Shown here: positions 19,001-26,155 of the stretch, one piece after another
Numbering within the stretch: the first letter of the stretch is position 1
How the letters are laid out: every line of letters begins with the position of its first letter
NCBI RefSeq assembly: GCF_001937665.1
Contig: NZ_MSKL01000020.1
Location: 62,001-126,000 of the forward strand
Reading direction: 5' to 3'
Source of the DNA: Actinomyces oris
GTDB lineage: Bacteria > Actinomycetota > Actinomycetes > Actinomycetales > Actinomycetaceae
DNA: 64,000 bases
Position numbers and translations under genes: made by a program
The notes under the pieces: generated by a model
The model's database searches: none
Told to the model about the DNA's origin: nothing
Seen by the model: the letters and a program-made list of their open reading frames with translations, nothing else

Positions 19001-20835
19001 CCCAGCTCGCGCTCGCGCCGCGAGAGATACTGCTCCGCCAGCTGGCGCACCGCCTCAATCGCGAAGGCCCCCGAGCCCAGCGCCGGCTCACACACCGTCA
19101 GGTGCAGGATCTCCTCAGCGCTCGTCGTTCGCCCGTCCTGATCCAGCAGCTCCTCCAGCGCCTGCTGCACCGTGAAACGCGTCAGCACCTCCGGGGTGTA
19201 GAAGGAAGCCGAGCGCTGCCGGTCCCGGCCGGAGAGCCGGTAGACGAACTGACCCTTCTCATAGGTGACGTTGCGGCGTTCACCCGTCACCTCATCCTCC
19301 ACCGTCACGAAGTCCTTCTCCTCCAGGCCCTTCATGACGTCCTCGGGCACCACCCACGAGCCCTTCGAGGCGTCACCGCCCGGCGCCACCTCCCACAGGC
19401 GCTCGGTGGCGAAGGAACCCGAGTAGCTCATGAGCCCCTCGTAGACGGCGCCCAGCTGGTTGATGCCCAGCTCCACATAGGAGATGAAGCCTCGGCCGCT
19501 CTTGCTGTTCTCCTTGGTCAGCAGCAGGTGGCGCAGCACCCGCAGCAGGGCCCCGTTGCCCAGGCCCACCTCGTCAATGAGGGCGGTCGCCACCGGGCGG
19601 AAGAGGTCGGCGCGCATCGGCCGGAAGACCAGACCATCGAAGCCACCCTCGTCGGCGGCTGGCACCTGCTCATTGTGGCCCTCATCGACCAGGCGGAACA
19701 GCCGGTCCAAGGACTCATAGATATGCGTGCCCGCCAGGGACGACTCCTCATGCAGCTCCCTGAGGGCCAGTTCGCGCAGACGATCCAGGCCGTAGCCGGC
19801 GTCGTACTCGGCGGCGCCCACCGGCAGGACCCCCAGCTCGGGGCTCGCCTCCGCATACAGCAGGAAGATGATCCGGTAGATGTAGCGCAGCGACTGCAGG
19901 GCCAGATCCTGCGCCCGCTCCTGGGCCAACGGCTCCAGCCCCCGCGCGGCGCGACGGCGCACCACCTCATTCGCGATGATCTCAATCGAGGAGCGCACGC
20001 CCTCACGCAGATCCTTCGAGACCCCCACCGTGTGGGCCGCCGAGTCCTCCAAGGTGGCCGCCCACCACGTCTCGCCCTCCGCCGTCGGTAGCAGAGAGCG
20101 GGCATCCAGGCAGGTCAAGGCCCGCTCCACCTCGCCGCCGCGCGTGGCCTCATGACGCTCGACGACGAGCTGCACGTTCACCGCCAGCCAGCGGCCCTCC
20201 GGCCACCGTTCCCGCTCCGCTACCAGCGCCCACTGGCCCGCCAGGACCAGAGCGAAGGCCGGGCCGTGACCATCCGTCATGAGCGTCGACAGCGCCCGGG
20301 ACACCGACTCTACCGGCTCAGCCTCCTCCAGTGCCGGGGCGTCGGGGTCCCCCAGATCCACGGGCTGCCACTCCTCAGCGAGCGTAGAGGCGTCCTTGAC
20401 CAGCAGGTCCTCCACCGTGGTCACCGGGCGGGCGCGCAGCAGCGCCAGCGGCGCCGGGCCTTCATCGCCCACCGGCCTCACCAGGGTCACCGGGCCCCGA
20501 TCGGTCAGCCGGTACTCCGACGACGTGAAGCCCAGAATCTCGCGCAGGAGCGCATCGAGCTCGCCGGCCGCCTCCAGGGCGGCGCCGGTCAGGGAGCCTG
20601 CGTCGTCGGCGGGAAGGGCCGCCAGCAGCTCCTCCAAGCGGGAGCGCTCGGAACGGAACCGGGAGCGAGGCGTCGGCGTCGAGGCAGTACCGGGATCGGC
20701 CGGCTTCTCCAGGGCCTCCCACTCCTTGCGACGCTCCAGCACGCGCGCCAGGAAGGACTCCTTGGTGGCGTCGGTCGTGAAGTAGTGCTCGCTGATCCAG
20801 TCCTCGCCGACGACCAGCGCATCCGACACCGCCAT
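16090..20835 (-). CDS. Large Eco57I-like N6-adenine DNA methyltransferase
   Basis: 1581 residues. The first 540 residues are a long helical, Glu-rich region. The methylase core follows: a segment FYTPEVLTRFTVQQALEELL (545-564), the SAM-binding motif I VCEPALGSGAFAIEAV (581-596), and catalytic motif IV NPPW (about 965-968), which marks transfer to the N6 amino group of adenine. The C-terminal 600 residues should read the target site. Family members are type IIG/BREX PglX/DISARM DrmMI-like enzymes; no nuclease motif is obvious here, so it probably marks host DNA for partner helicases. The start overlaps the stop of the SNF2 gene by one base (TGATG), implying translational coupling. The stretch coding for about residues 985-1415 is much poorer in GC than the rest. 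Confidence 0.85.
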   Translation of the reverse strand: MAVSDALVVGEDWISEHYFTTDATKESFLARVLERRKEWEALEKPADPGTASTPTPRSRFRSERSRLEELLAALPADDAGSLTGAALEAAGELDALLREILGFTSSEYRLTDRGPVTLVRPVGDEGPAPLALLRARPVTTVEDLLVKDASTLAEEWQPVDLGDPDAPALEEAEPVESVSRALSTLMTDGHGPAFALVLAGQWALVAERERWPEGRWLAVNVQLVVERHEATRGGEVERALTCLDARSLLPTAEGETWWAATLEDSAAHTVGVSKDLREGVRSSIEIIANEVVRRRAARGLEPLAQERAQDLALQSLRYIYRIIFLLYAEASPELGVLPVGAAEYDAGYGLDRLRELALRELHEESSLAGTHIYESLDRLFRLVDEGHNEQVPAADEGGFDGLVFRPMRADLFRPVATALIDEVGLGNGALLRVLRHLLLTKENSKSGRGFISYVELGINQLGAVYEGLMSYSGSFATERLWEVAPGGDASKGSWVVPEDVMKGLEEKDFVTVEDEVTGERRNVTYEKGQFVYRLSGRDRQRSASFYTPEVLTRFTVQQALEELLDQDGRTTSAEEILHLTVCEPALGSGAFAIEAVRQLAEQYLSRRERELGRRVDPEERPRELAKVKAFIALHQVYGVDLNATAVELAEVSLWLDTMVEGLAAPWFGLRLRRGNSLVGARRALYSTSQLKKRAWLSAAPVAEPLSQVAAVLDDADAASRHRIGGALDVSGNIHHFLLPAKGWGSAVEIPKQVRDLVDAGRLKALKTWRKEITKALSTTQALRLTALARRVEVLWEMTLRRLRVAEAEASRRIDLWGRNAQEGSGSTVSREEIEAYLAAPGSAYRRLRLVMDAWCALWFWPLTTDVTPPSLDEWLDALEGLLGKQVKDAKGTDGTLVDASSWAELETMEEVELGLAGARKVQSVIDEHEWLTVAQKVAEAQGFFHWELDFATVFARGGFDLQVGNPPWVRPRTDVAGLLAEGDPWWSLSNKPSVTAKNERMPRTLARPGVLHTVLDGTAEVIVLSELLSDPTVYPLLSGQPDLYRAFMCQVWEHQDEYGISSLIHMNTHFTDTKISRLRAVTYKHLRRHWRFINELRLFDIEDHKHYGVHVYGAPRSPQFLHAAALYHPDTVVRSLLHDGSGEEPGFKDPHTGTWDLRPHAARIESIDEAALKTWQSVTESDDWCSTPMVSTVNSAASRTLATLAVQLRIDSLNLQFSAGWHETSDFEKGRFEKKWGPTSWGDAILQGPHLHVSAPLYKQPNESMRHNQDWTSTDLEALPPSAQPVTQYKPAGDRATYDRLYTHWDNSPARDHYRIAWRAMAANTGERTFIPSIIPPGSTHVHGVSSAGSNDLTLSSLPAILGVSSSLLADFSVRSSPKSTIQMSTFNRLPRLNENDSLTLRIAARVLRLNCLTDAYADLWTECWDESFVVDTPILERYDERSIGPDWTADTPLRRAEDRRNAQAEIDVMVAMMLGVPIEDLCTIYRTQFAVLYDYDHGRGQGAYVYDANGRQLPTPVRQAWEKRKRPTSNEDMPLSERTHTHPGSGVSYVYDLPFRIRDRESDFRRIHTTLTQTAPNQHI

Positions 20836-23800
20836 CAGAGATCCCCTTCCATCCCGAAGTCCTGCGGCACCACCACCAGCAGCGGGCGCACCAGCGTGTG
20901 CGCGGGCAGGTGCTGTTTCCTGAGCTCGTGCTCCTGCGCCACCGTGATCCGCTGCTCGCGCAGGTGGCGGTTCTGGATGAGGCGACCGGCCTCGTCATCC
21001 CAGGTATTCGCACGTTCCGCCCAGGCCTCAACCCGAGCCTCGGCCTGACGGCTCGCCGCGTCCACCGTCACCTTCATGTGGTCCTTGGCCACCTTCACCG
21101 CCGGGGAGATGAGCGCCTCCAGCAGGCTGGTCTGCGTCACCGGCCCGGAGTTCCGCAGCTCCCGGGAGATACCCACCGCCTCGAACATGGCGGTGGGGGA
21201 GTCATGCACCTGCCCGATCGGCACCGCCTCGACCGGCCGGCCCGCATCCAGCTCCGACTGCGCGGCCGCCAGGTCCAGGTAGGGGAAGTCGGCACTGACA
21301 CACACCATCGACACCGTCCGGCCCGCCTGGTTCGTCAGAGTCCCCAGCAGCAGGACGGTCGGCGAGTCGACGTCGCCGCGCACCGCGAACACTGAGGAGC
21401 GGCCAAGCTTGGCCAGAACCCGGTCGCCGGCCCAGTCCAGCACCGGGTGCAGCGGCCCCAGGTAGTGGGCCTCCGGCCAGGAGGAGTCCGAGGAGTCACT
21501 CAGGGCCTCCGTGAGAAGACGCGCGCCCTTCGTCTGCGTCGTCGCCAGCTTGAGATGCTCCTGGACACGGCGCTCACGCAGATAGGACTGCGGCAGCACC
21601 GACAGGCGATGGCGAAGCCCCGCCGGGGGCACCATCTCCACGATGTGCTGTGTACCGTGCTCGCGCCACGAGACACCCCCGCCGCCGGTCTGACGCTGCT
21701 CAGGCTCCTCAGGGCGCTCATAAAGCTCAGTGAGGGCCTGGCGCAGATAGTCCAGCTGGGTTTCGTACAGCGTCGATGTCGCCAGAGGGGCAGCGGGCTG
21801 GATGGGGGAGACTGGACCGGCCGGGTCACCGGGATTGCTTGGATCAGCAGGGGAGTCCTCGGTGCCGGTGGGTGCAGCGGCGTCGTCGCCCCGGGCCTCG
21901 GCCGTGCCCGTCAGCTTCGCGAACAGGGCCGCCATCGGATCCAGGTTGAGTGCGTCGTCGGCGTCGGGGACGACGTCGTCAATGTCCTGCCCGGCCGCCA
22001 GCGCCTGACGGATCGCCTCCTCCTCCTTCTCACCCGAGTACAGGCCCATGAGGGAGGCGGCGTCGCCCAGGGCCCGATGCGCCTGATCCTCCTTCTCCAT
22101 CAGGCGCGTGAGCACCCGGACGTCGCCGGAGAAGCGCGGGTCCGACGGGCTCAGCAGCAGGGTCGTGATCTGCGGTGAGACACTCTGGCCGTAGCGGTCG
22201 ATGCGGCCATTGCGCTGCTCGATGCGGATGAGCGACCAGGGAATGTCGTAGTGGATGAGCTCATGGCACTGGGCGTGCAGGTTGACGCCCTCCGAGGCGA
22301 CGTCGCCAGTCACCAGGACGCGCACCGGAGTGTGGGCCTGGCGGAACTGCTCCACGATCTCCTGCTGCTCCACGTCGGACAGGCTCCCGTGCATGACCCG
22401 CACCGCGTCGGCGGGCAGGCACAGGTCCTCACGCAGGTGCTCAGCCAGCCAGGTCAGCGTCGCGATGCGCTCAGCGAAGACGACGACGCGCTCGGTCGAC
22501 CTGGGGGCGATCCCGATGCGGCGCAGCTCGGTCAGCAGCGCCTGGTACTTACCCGATGCCGTCGTGTTGGCTTCGACGGCCAGCTCGCGCAGGCGGGTCA
22601 GGACCTGTGACTGCTCCGAGGGCTCTGTGCCGGATTCGCATGCTGCCCGGCTGCGGCGTCGGGCCAGGCGCTCGTCGATCGTCTGGATGAGGGCTGCCGG
22701 TGAGGACAGGAAGGACTTGGCCAGGGTCCAGGCGAACAGGGAGTCGCCGCGCGAGCCCGCTTTCCGGCCTCCGGGCAGGGTGGCGCCGTCGGAACGGTGC
22801 AGCCAGGTGCGCGAGAGCTCGCCGGCCACCGCGTCCTCGGCCGGGGAGGGCTCCACCAGCTTGTTGACCGGAGTCAGGCGCTCCTTCCAGCGGCCCCCCA
22901 CGACGTCGCGCACCTCGTCGGAGTGACGGTGACGGCGGATGACGAGGCGACGCACCGCCTCCTCATCGAGGGAGCCGTCCGCGCGCACCGCCGTCGGCTC
23001 CAGCAGACGGATGAGTTCGGCGAAGGACTTCGGGTTGCCGTTGTGGGGCGTGGCCGAGGCCAGGATGAGGGCGTCGGTCTGGCGGGCCAGAATGTCCGCG
23101 AGCCGGTTGTTGAGCGTGCCTTTGTTAGTGACGTTGTGCGACTCGTCGATGACGACCGCGTCCCAGCGCTGCTTGCGCAGATGATTGAGGTAGCGGTCCG
23201 ACTTCAGCGTGTCGATGGAGATGATCGCGCGGTGGAACACCGAGAACGGGTTGCGCGAGGCCGGCACCGAACGGCGCACCCGCTGGATGCCCACCGAGTC
23301 CAGGCGCACGAAGGGCAGGGCGAAGCGCGACCACATCTCGTGCTGCATCTGCTCGAGCACGTGACGGGGCGTGACGATGAGAATGCGGTCGCCCCGGCCG
23401 CGGCGCACGAGCTCGGCCAGAATCATGCCGATCTCCAGGGTCTTGCCCAGGCCCACGGTGTCAGCCAGGAGGATGCGCGGGCGCAGGTTCGCCGGGTCCA
23501 GGGCCTGGCGGACTGCCGTCAACTGGTAGGCCAGCGGGTCGGCGAGGACGTCACTGACCACGGCCAGGTCGGTCGAGGTCGCCGGGAGCGCCGTCTTGCG
23601 TAGCGTCGCCTCCAGCCACAGTCGCGAGAGCCGGTGACGAGTGGAGGTGTCCGCGATGACCCGGGTGTGGCGCGGATCCACCGGGACGATGTGGTCAAGA
23701 CCAGCGGAGAACTGCGCCGTCGTGTCCCGAACCAGCTCGGACAGGCCCTGCACCGTCACCAGCATGCCGTCAGACGTGGTGGAGACCTGGGTGACCAGCC

Positions 23801-23909
23801 AGTCCTCGTCGCGTACCCGGACCACAGAGCCCGGAGCGACATCAAGAGAAGGGAGGGAAGGAGCAGGATCCGTCACCGCATCCTGGGGAGTCGTGGGCGC
23901 CGTTGTCAC
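20835..23909 (-). CDS. SNF2-family helicase (DrmD-like)
   Basis: 1024 residues. After an N-terminal beta-rich region (DEDWLVTQVS, about 35-42) the SNF2 core begins with LADTVGLGKTLEIGMILAEL (148-167, where most relatives have DEVGLGKT), RILIVTPRHVLEQMQHE, motif II DESH (255-258), SATPHNG, and in lobe 2 VTGDVASEGVNLHAQCHELI with IEQRNGRIDRYGQ. SNF2-like ATPases move on double-stranded DNA; in class 1 DISARM the DrmD subunit has this architecture and accompanies a methylase as here. The GTG start (GTGACAACG) is supported by a TAAAAT -10 only 7 bp upstream, the arrangement of a leaderless transcript. It is the first gene of the island and its stop overlaps the methyltransferase start. Confidence 0.85.
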   Translation of the reverse strand: MTTAPTTPQDAVTDPAPSLPSLDVAPGSVVRVRDEDWLVTQVSTTSDGMLVTVQGLSELVRDTTAQFSAGLDHIVPVDPRHTRVIADTSTRHRLSRLWLEATLRKTALPATSTDLAVVSDVLADPLAYQLTAVRQALDPANLRPRILLADTVGLGKTLEIGMILAELVRRGRGDRILIVTPRHVLEQMQHEMWSRFALPFVRLDSVGIQRVRRSVPASRNPFSVFHRAIISIDTLKSDRYLNHLRKQRWDAVVIDESHNVTNKGTLNNRLADILARQTDALILASATPHNGNPKSFAELIRLLEPTAVRADGSLDEEAVRRLVIRRHRHSDEVRDVVGGRWKERLTPVNKLVEPSPAEDAVAGELSRTWLHRSDGATLPGGRKAGSRGDSLFAWTLAKSFLSSPAALIQTIDERLARRRSRAACESGTEPSEQSQVLTRLRELAVEANTTASGKYQALLTELRRIGIAPRSTERVVVFAERIATLTWLAEHLREDLCLPADAVRVMHGSLSDVEQQEIVEQFRQAHTPVRVLVTGDVASEGVNLHAQCHELIHYDIPWSLIRIEQRNGRIDRYGQSVSPQITTLLLSPSDPRFSGDVRVLTRLMEKEDQAHRALGDAASLMGLYSGEKEEEAIRQALAAGQDIDDVVPDADDALNLDPMAALFAKLTGTAEARGDDAAAPTGTEDSPADPSNPGDPAGPVSPIQPAAPLATSTLYETQLDYLRQALTELYERPEEPEQRQTGGGGVSWREHGTQHIVEMVPPAGLRHRLSVLPQSYLRERRVQEHLKLATTQTKGARLLTEALSDSSDSSWPEAHYLGPLHPVLDWAGDRVLAKLGRSSVFAVRGDVDSPTVLLLGTLTNQAGRTVSMVCVSADFPYLDLAAAQSELDAGRPVEAVPIGQVHDSPTAMFEAVGISRELRNSGPVTQTSLLEALISPAVKVAKDHMKVTVDAASRQAEARVEAWAERANTWDDEAGRLIQNRHLREQRITVAQEHELRKQHLPAHTLVRPLLVVVPQDFGMEGDL

Positions 23910-23916
23910 GGAAGTG

Positions 23917-23945
23917 ATTTTAGGACGCCGGCGCAGGTGGTCGAG
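23917..23945 (-). promoter_or_regulatory. Leaderless promoter of the island
   Basis: On the minus strand TAAAAT (23922-23917) lies 7 bp before the GTG at 23909, with a weak TCGACC -35-like box about 16 bp further upstream. The -10 distance means transcription would begin at or next to the start codon. There is no ribosome site. Confidence 0.55.
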
Positions 23946-24486
23946 ACCAATTCGGGGCAGTGACTGATCTGTGACCTGCGGGCCGGTGCGGGGCTACAGC
24001 GAGCAGAACTGGCGGGCGTGCGTCCTCGGTAGGACGCCCCGGCATGTACAGACTTGCCGCAGTGAGATGGACGTTCTGGTAGTCAACGACGACCGCCATT
24101 TAGAGGGCCACGAGTAGCCTCCTGCGAAGAAAGATAGACCCCGCCAGTCCCGGAGGACGGCGGGGAGTTATGGGATTAGGTTAGGGGCTTGCGGGGTGCG
24201 AGACTAGATGACATAAGTGTGTCGTGGAACACATTTCACTCGGTGGCGTATCTCCCCCTACTGCCTTGCTCAGGTATGACGGGAAACTGTTCTCCCAGCT
24301 ATCAGTGCGCGAGGACGCACCCTCGGGGACGTACTTGGTGATCGAGGACTGCGTTCTCCTCCAGGTCACTGGGGTTTGACCGCAGTGATCTGGAGGAGAA
24401 GTACGTCCCCGGCGGACATCGCAGTCCTCGATGCGGACTGGCTGGCTCCTGGTGCTGGAGTATGGCGGGGCGCCGGTGCGCTGGCC
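23946..24486. other. Intergenic region between the island and the DUF3618 operon
   Basis: No gene is supported. It holds a GC-rich hairpin (CCCCGCC 24139-24145 with GGCGGGG 24159-24165) and a complex inverted structure at 24325-24430. The island's 5' end and the 3' end of the DUF3618 operon meet here. Confidence 0.5.
24325..24430. repeat. Rearranged inverted repeat
   Basis: Left order: A GGGGACGTAC (24325-24334), B CGAGGACTGCG (24343-24353), C TTCTCCTCCAGGTCACTG (24354-24371). Right order: C' (24383-24400, one mismatch), A' GTACGTCCCC (24401-24410), B' CGCAGTCCTCG (24420-24430). C/C' forms an 18-bp stem that could terminate the DUF3618 operon, whose stop is 57 bp away. Confidence 0.7.
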
Positions 24487-24891
24487 TCAGCGGCGGGCGA
24501 AGCGGGTCAGGACGACGCCGGCGGTCACCACGGCGCCGGCGACGGCGGCCGCCTTGGCGAGCGTGGAGGTCGCCTCGGAGTCACCCTGCTTAGCGCGCTC
24601 CCAGGTCTGCTCAGCCTGCTCGGCCCATCGGCGGGCCTCCTCGCGCAGTCGGCTGGCGCCGGCCTCCGCCTGCTCGCGCAGGTGGTCGGCCTTGGCGCTC
24701 GCCTGCTCGCGCAGATGCTCCCCGGCCTCCTTCGCCTGCGTGCGCGGGTCGACCCGGGAGGCGAACTCGTCGACGCTCGCCGCCAGGGCCACGCGCTGGG
24801 CGCGCAGCCGCTCCTCGATCTGCTCGGGGCTCAGCGACCTGGACCCGGTGGCCTCGGCGCCGGAGGCACCTGCCTGCGTCCCGCTAGTCAT
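24487..24891 (-). CDS. DUF3618 family protein
   Basis: 134 residues. It has the DUF3618 pattern SPEQIEERLRAQRVALAASV then DEFASRVDP, a Glu/Arg/Ala-rich likely coiled coil (about 55-105), and one C-terminal membrane segment (TLAKAAAVAGAVVTAGVVLT) followed by RFARR. The family is actinobacterial, membrane-anchored and of unknown function. Its start overlaps the stop of the preceding gene by 4 bp (ATGA), so it is coupled to it. Its role with the holin-like protein in the same operon is probably structural in the envelope. Confidence 0.75.
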   Translation of the reverse strand: MTSGTQAGASGAEATGSRSLSPEQIEERLRAQRVALAASVDEFASRVDPRTQAKEAGEHLREQASAKADHLREQAEAGASRLREEARRWAEQAEQTWERAKQGDSEATSTLAKAAAVAGAVVTAGVVLTRFARR

Positions 24892-25379
24892 ACCCTGCCC
24901 GCCCGGGCGCGGAAGGCCTTGACCGCAGCGACGGTCGCCGTCACGCTGAGGCCCGCCAGGGCGAGCCCCGCCACCGTGACGATCCCCAGGGAGGCGGGGT
25001 CGCCGTCGCGGGCGTCGTCGAACAGGCGGGAGACGCGTTGGCCGAAGGTCAGCGTGCCGGGCTCGTAGGTATCGACCCCGCCCTCGGGGTCGGTGCCACC
25101 ACCGGCCAGGGAGACCAGGCGGTTCTTGACCTGCCCGACCGTGTCCTCAACTTTGCTGACGGCCTGGCTGCGCAGCTCCTGGACCTTCTCGCGGGCCTTG
25201 AGCTTGGCGACCCTGGCCAGGTTGTTCGGAGCCAGGCGCGCGGCGAGCTCGTCGACGTCGGCGGCCAGCGTCAGGCGCCGAGCCGCCATATCGGACAGGA
25301 CGGCGTCAGCCGACGGCGCGGCCTCAGCAGCCGGCGCGGCGGGGACGGATGTGGACGTGGGAGCGTTGTGGGTGCTCAC
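24888..25379 (-). CDS. DUF3618 family protein, second copy
   Basis: 163 residues. After a low-complexity Ala/Pro N-terminus it has MAARRLTLAADVDELAARLAP (read as MAARRLTLAAD, then VDELAARLAP), the same DUF3618 signature as its neighbour, then KLKAREKVQELRSQAV, a Gly/Asp linker, and a C-terminal membrane helix (SLGIVTVAGLALAGLSVTAT). The GTG start overlaps the upstream stop by 4 bp (GTGA), which decides it over longer in-frame versions. It is a diverged paralogue of the next gene. Membrane association is predicted; function unknown. Confidence 0.75.
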   Translation of the reverse strand: MSTHNAPTSTSVPAAPAAEAAPSADAVLSDMAARRLTLAADVDELAARLAPNNLARVAKLKAREKVQELRSQAVSKVEDTVGQVKNRLVSLAGGGTDPEGGVDTYEPGTLTFGQRVSRLFDDARDGDPASLGIVTVAGLALAGLSVTATVAAVKAFRARAGRV

Positions 25380-25864
25380 TTGGCGTTCCCCCTCTCCAGG
25401 CCGGAGGCGACGGCCCCCTTGACGGCGTTGACCGACTCCATCAGACCCTCCTGTGGCGTGGGTGTGTCGGCCTTGGCGGCCTTGAGCCGCTTGATGCCGA
25501 TCAGGGCCATCGGCACGGCGATCACGGTGAGGAGCAGCGCCACCACGAGGAAGGCGGCCCACAGCGGCATGATGTTGGACAGCCCCGACGTCATGGCTCC
25601 CAGCACCAACCCGAAGATGAACAGGGCCAGCACCCCGGCGGCGGCGAGCAGCCCGGCCCCCAGACCCATCTCCTTGGCCATGCGCTGGCCCTTGGCCTTG
25701 GCCAGGTCGATCTCGCCGCGCACCAGCGCGGAGATGTTCTCCGAGATGCGGGCGATGAGCTCACCGAGCGTGGGCTGGGTGCTGCCGCTGGCCCTGCGAG
25801 GAGGCGTGGTGGAGGCCGACGGCGTCGCCTGCGACGGCGGGGGAGGTGGCTGGTTGTTGGGCAT
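25376..25864 (-). CDS. Phage holin superfamily III-like membrane protein
   Basis: 162 residues. A Pro-rich N-terminus precedes the signature LGELIARISENISALVRGEI then DLAKAK, and two membrane segments (LGAGLLAAAGVLALFIFGLV and LWAAFLVVALLLTVIAVPMA), ending in a basic tail. This fits PF07332, actinobacterial holin-like proteins that are usually chromosomal envelope proteins and not phage genes. It is the first gene of a three-gene coupled operon with two DUF3618 proteins, a common arrangement in the phylum. The stretch 25865-26155 beyond it has no gene. Confidence 0.8.
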   Translation of the reverse strand: MPNNQPPPPPSQATPSASTTPPRRASGSTQPTLGELIARISENISALVRGEIDLAKAKGQRMAKEMGLGAGLLAAAGVLALFIFGLVLGAMTSGLSNIMPLWAAFLVVALLLTVIAVPMALIGIKRLKAAKADTPTPQEGLMESVNAVKGAVASGLERGNAK

Positions 25865-26155
25865 GAACGGACCTTCTCATGTGAGGCACGGCGTTGGAGG
25901 CAATCAGCTGACTGCGAGGCGGCGGGATCGCGACAGTGGGACGACCCGCCGAACTAAGAATCTCACAGCCTGCGCCATCGTGGAACAACGCAGGCCCGAG
26001 CGGGTTTGTAGGTTTGGGAGATAGGGGCCGGCTTTCGCCACCGGCGATCTACGAAGGACTGCCGTCGCCGCCCTGACCGGTAGGGCGATCCGGACCGTGC
26101 CGACGGAGTGGAACGAGTCGGTGCGGAGCGTCGGTGCGGGCGGCCCGCAGGCCCG

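Noticed and set aside
16090-20835. Calling the methylase a complete type IIG restriction-modification enzyme
   Set aside because: The N-terminal 540 residues show no visible PD-(D/E)XK motif; only the methylase motifs are clear.
2422-23909. Calling the island a plain class 1 DISARM system
   Set aside because: SNF2 and methylase parts fit, but separate DrmA, DrmB and DrmC genes are not seen, and two extra helicases are present.
24181-24369. 62-codon minus-strand frame
   Set aside because: It coincides with the rearranged inverted repeat and lacks a ribosome site.
25376-25864. Prophage assignment from the holin-like protein
   Set aside because: Holin superfamily III-like proteins are normal chromosomal genes in actinobacteria and no other phage gene is nearby.
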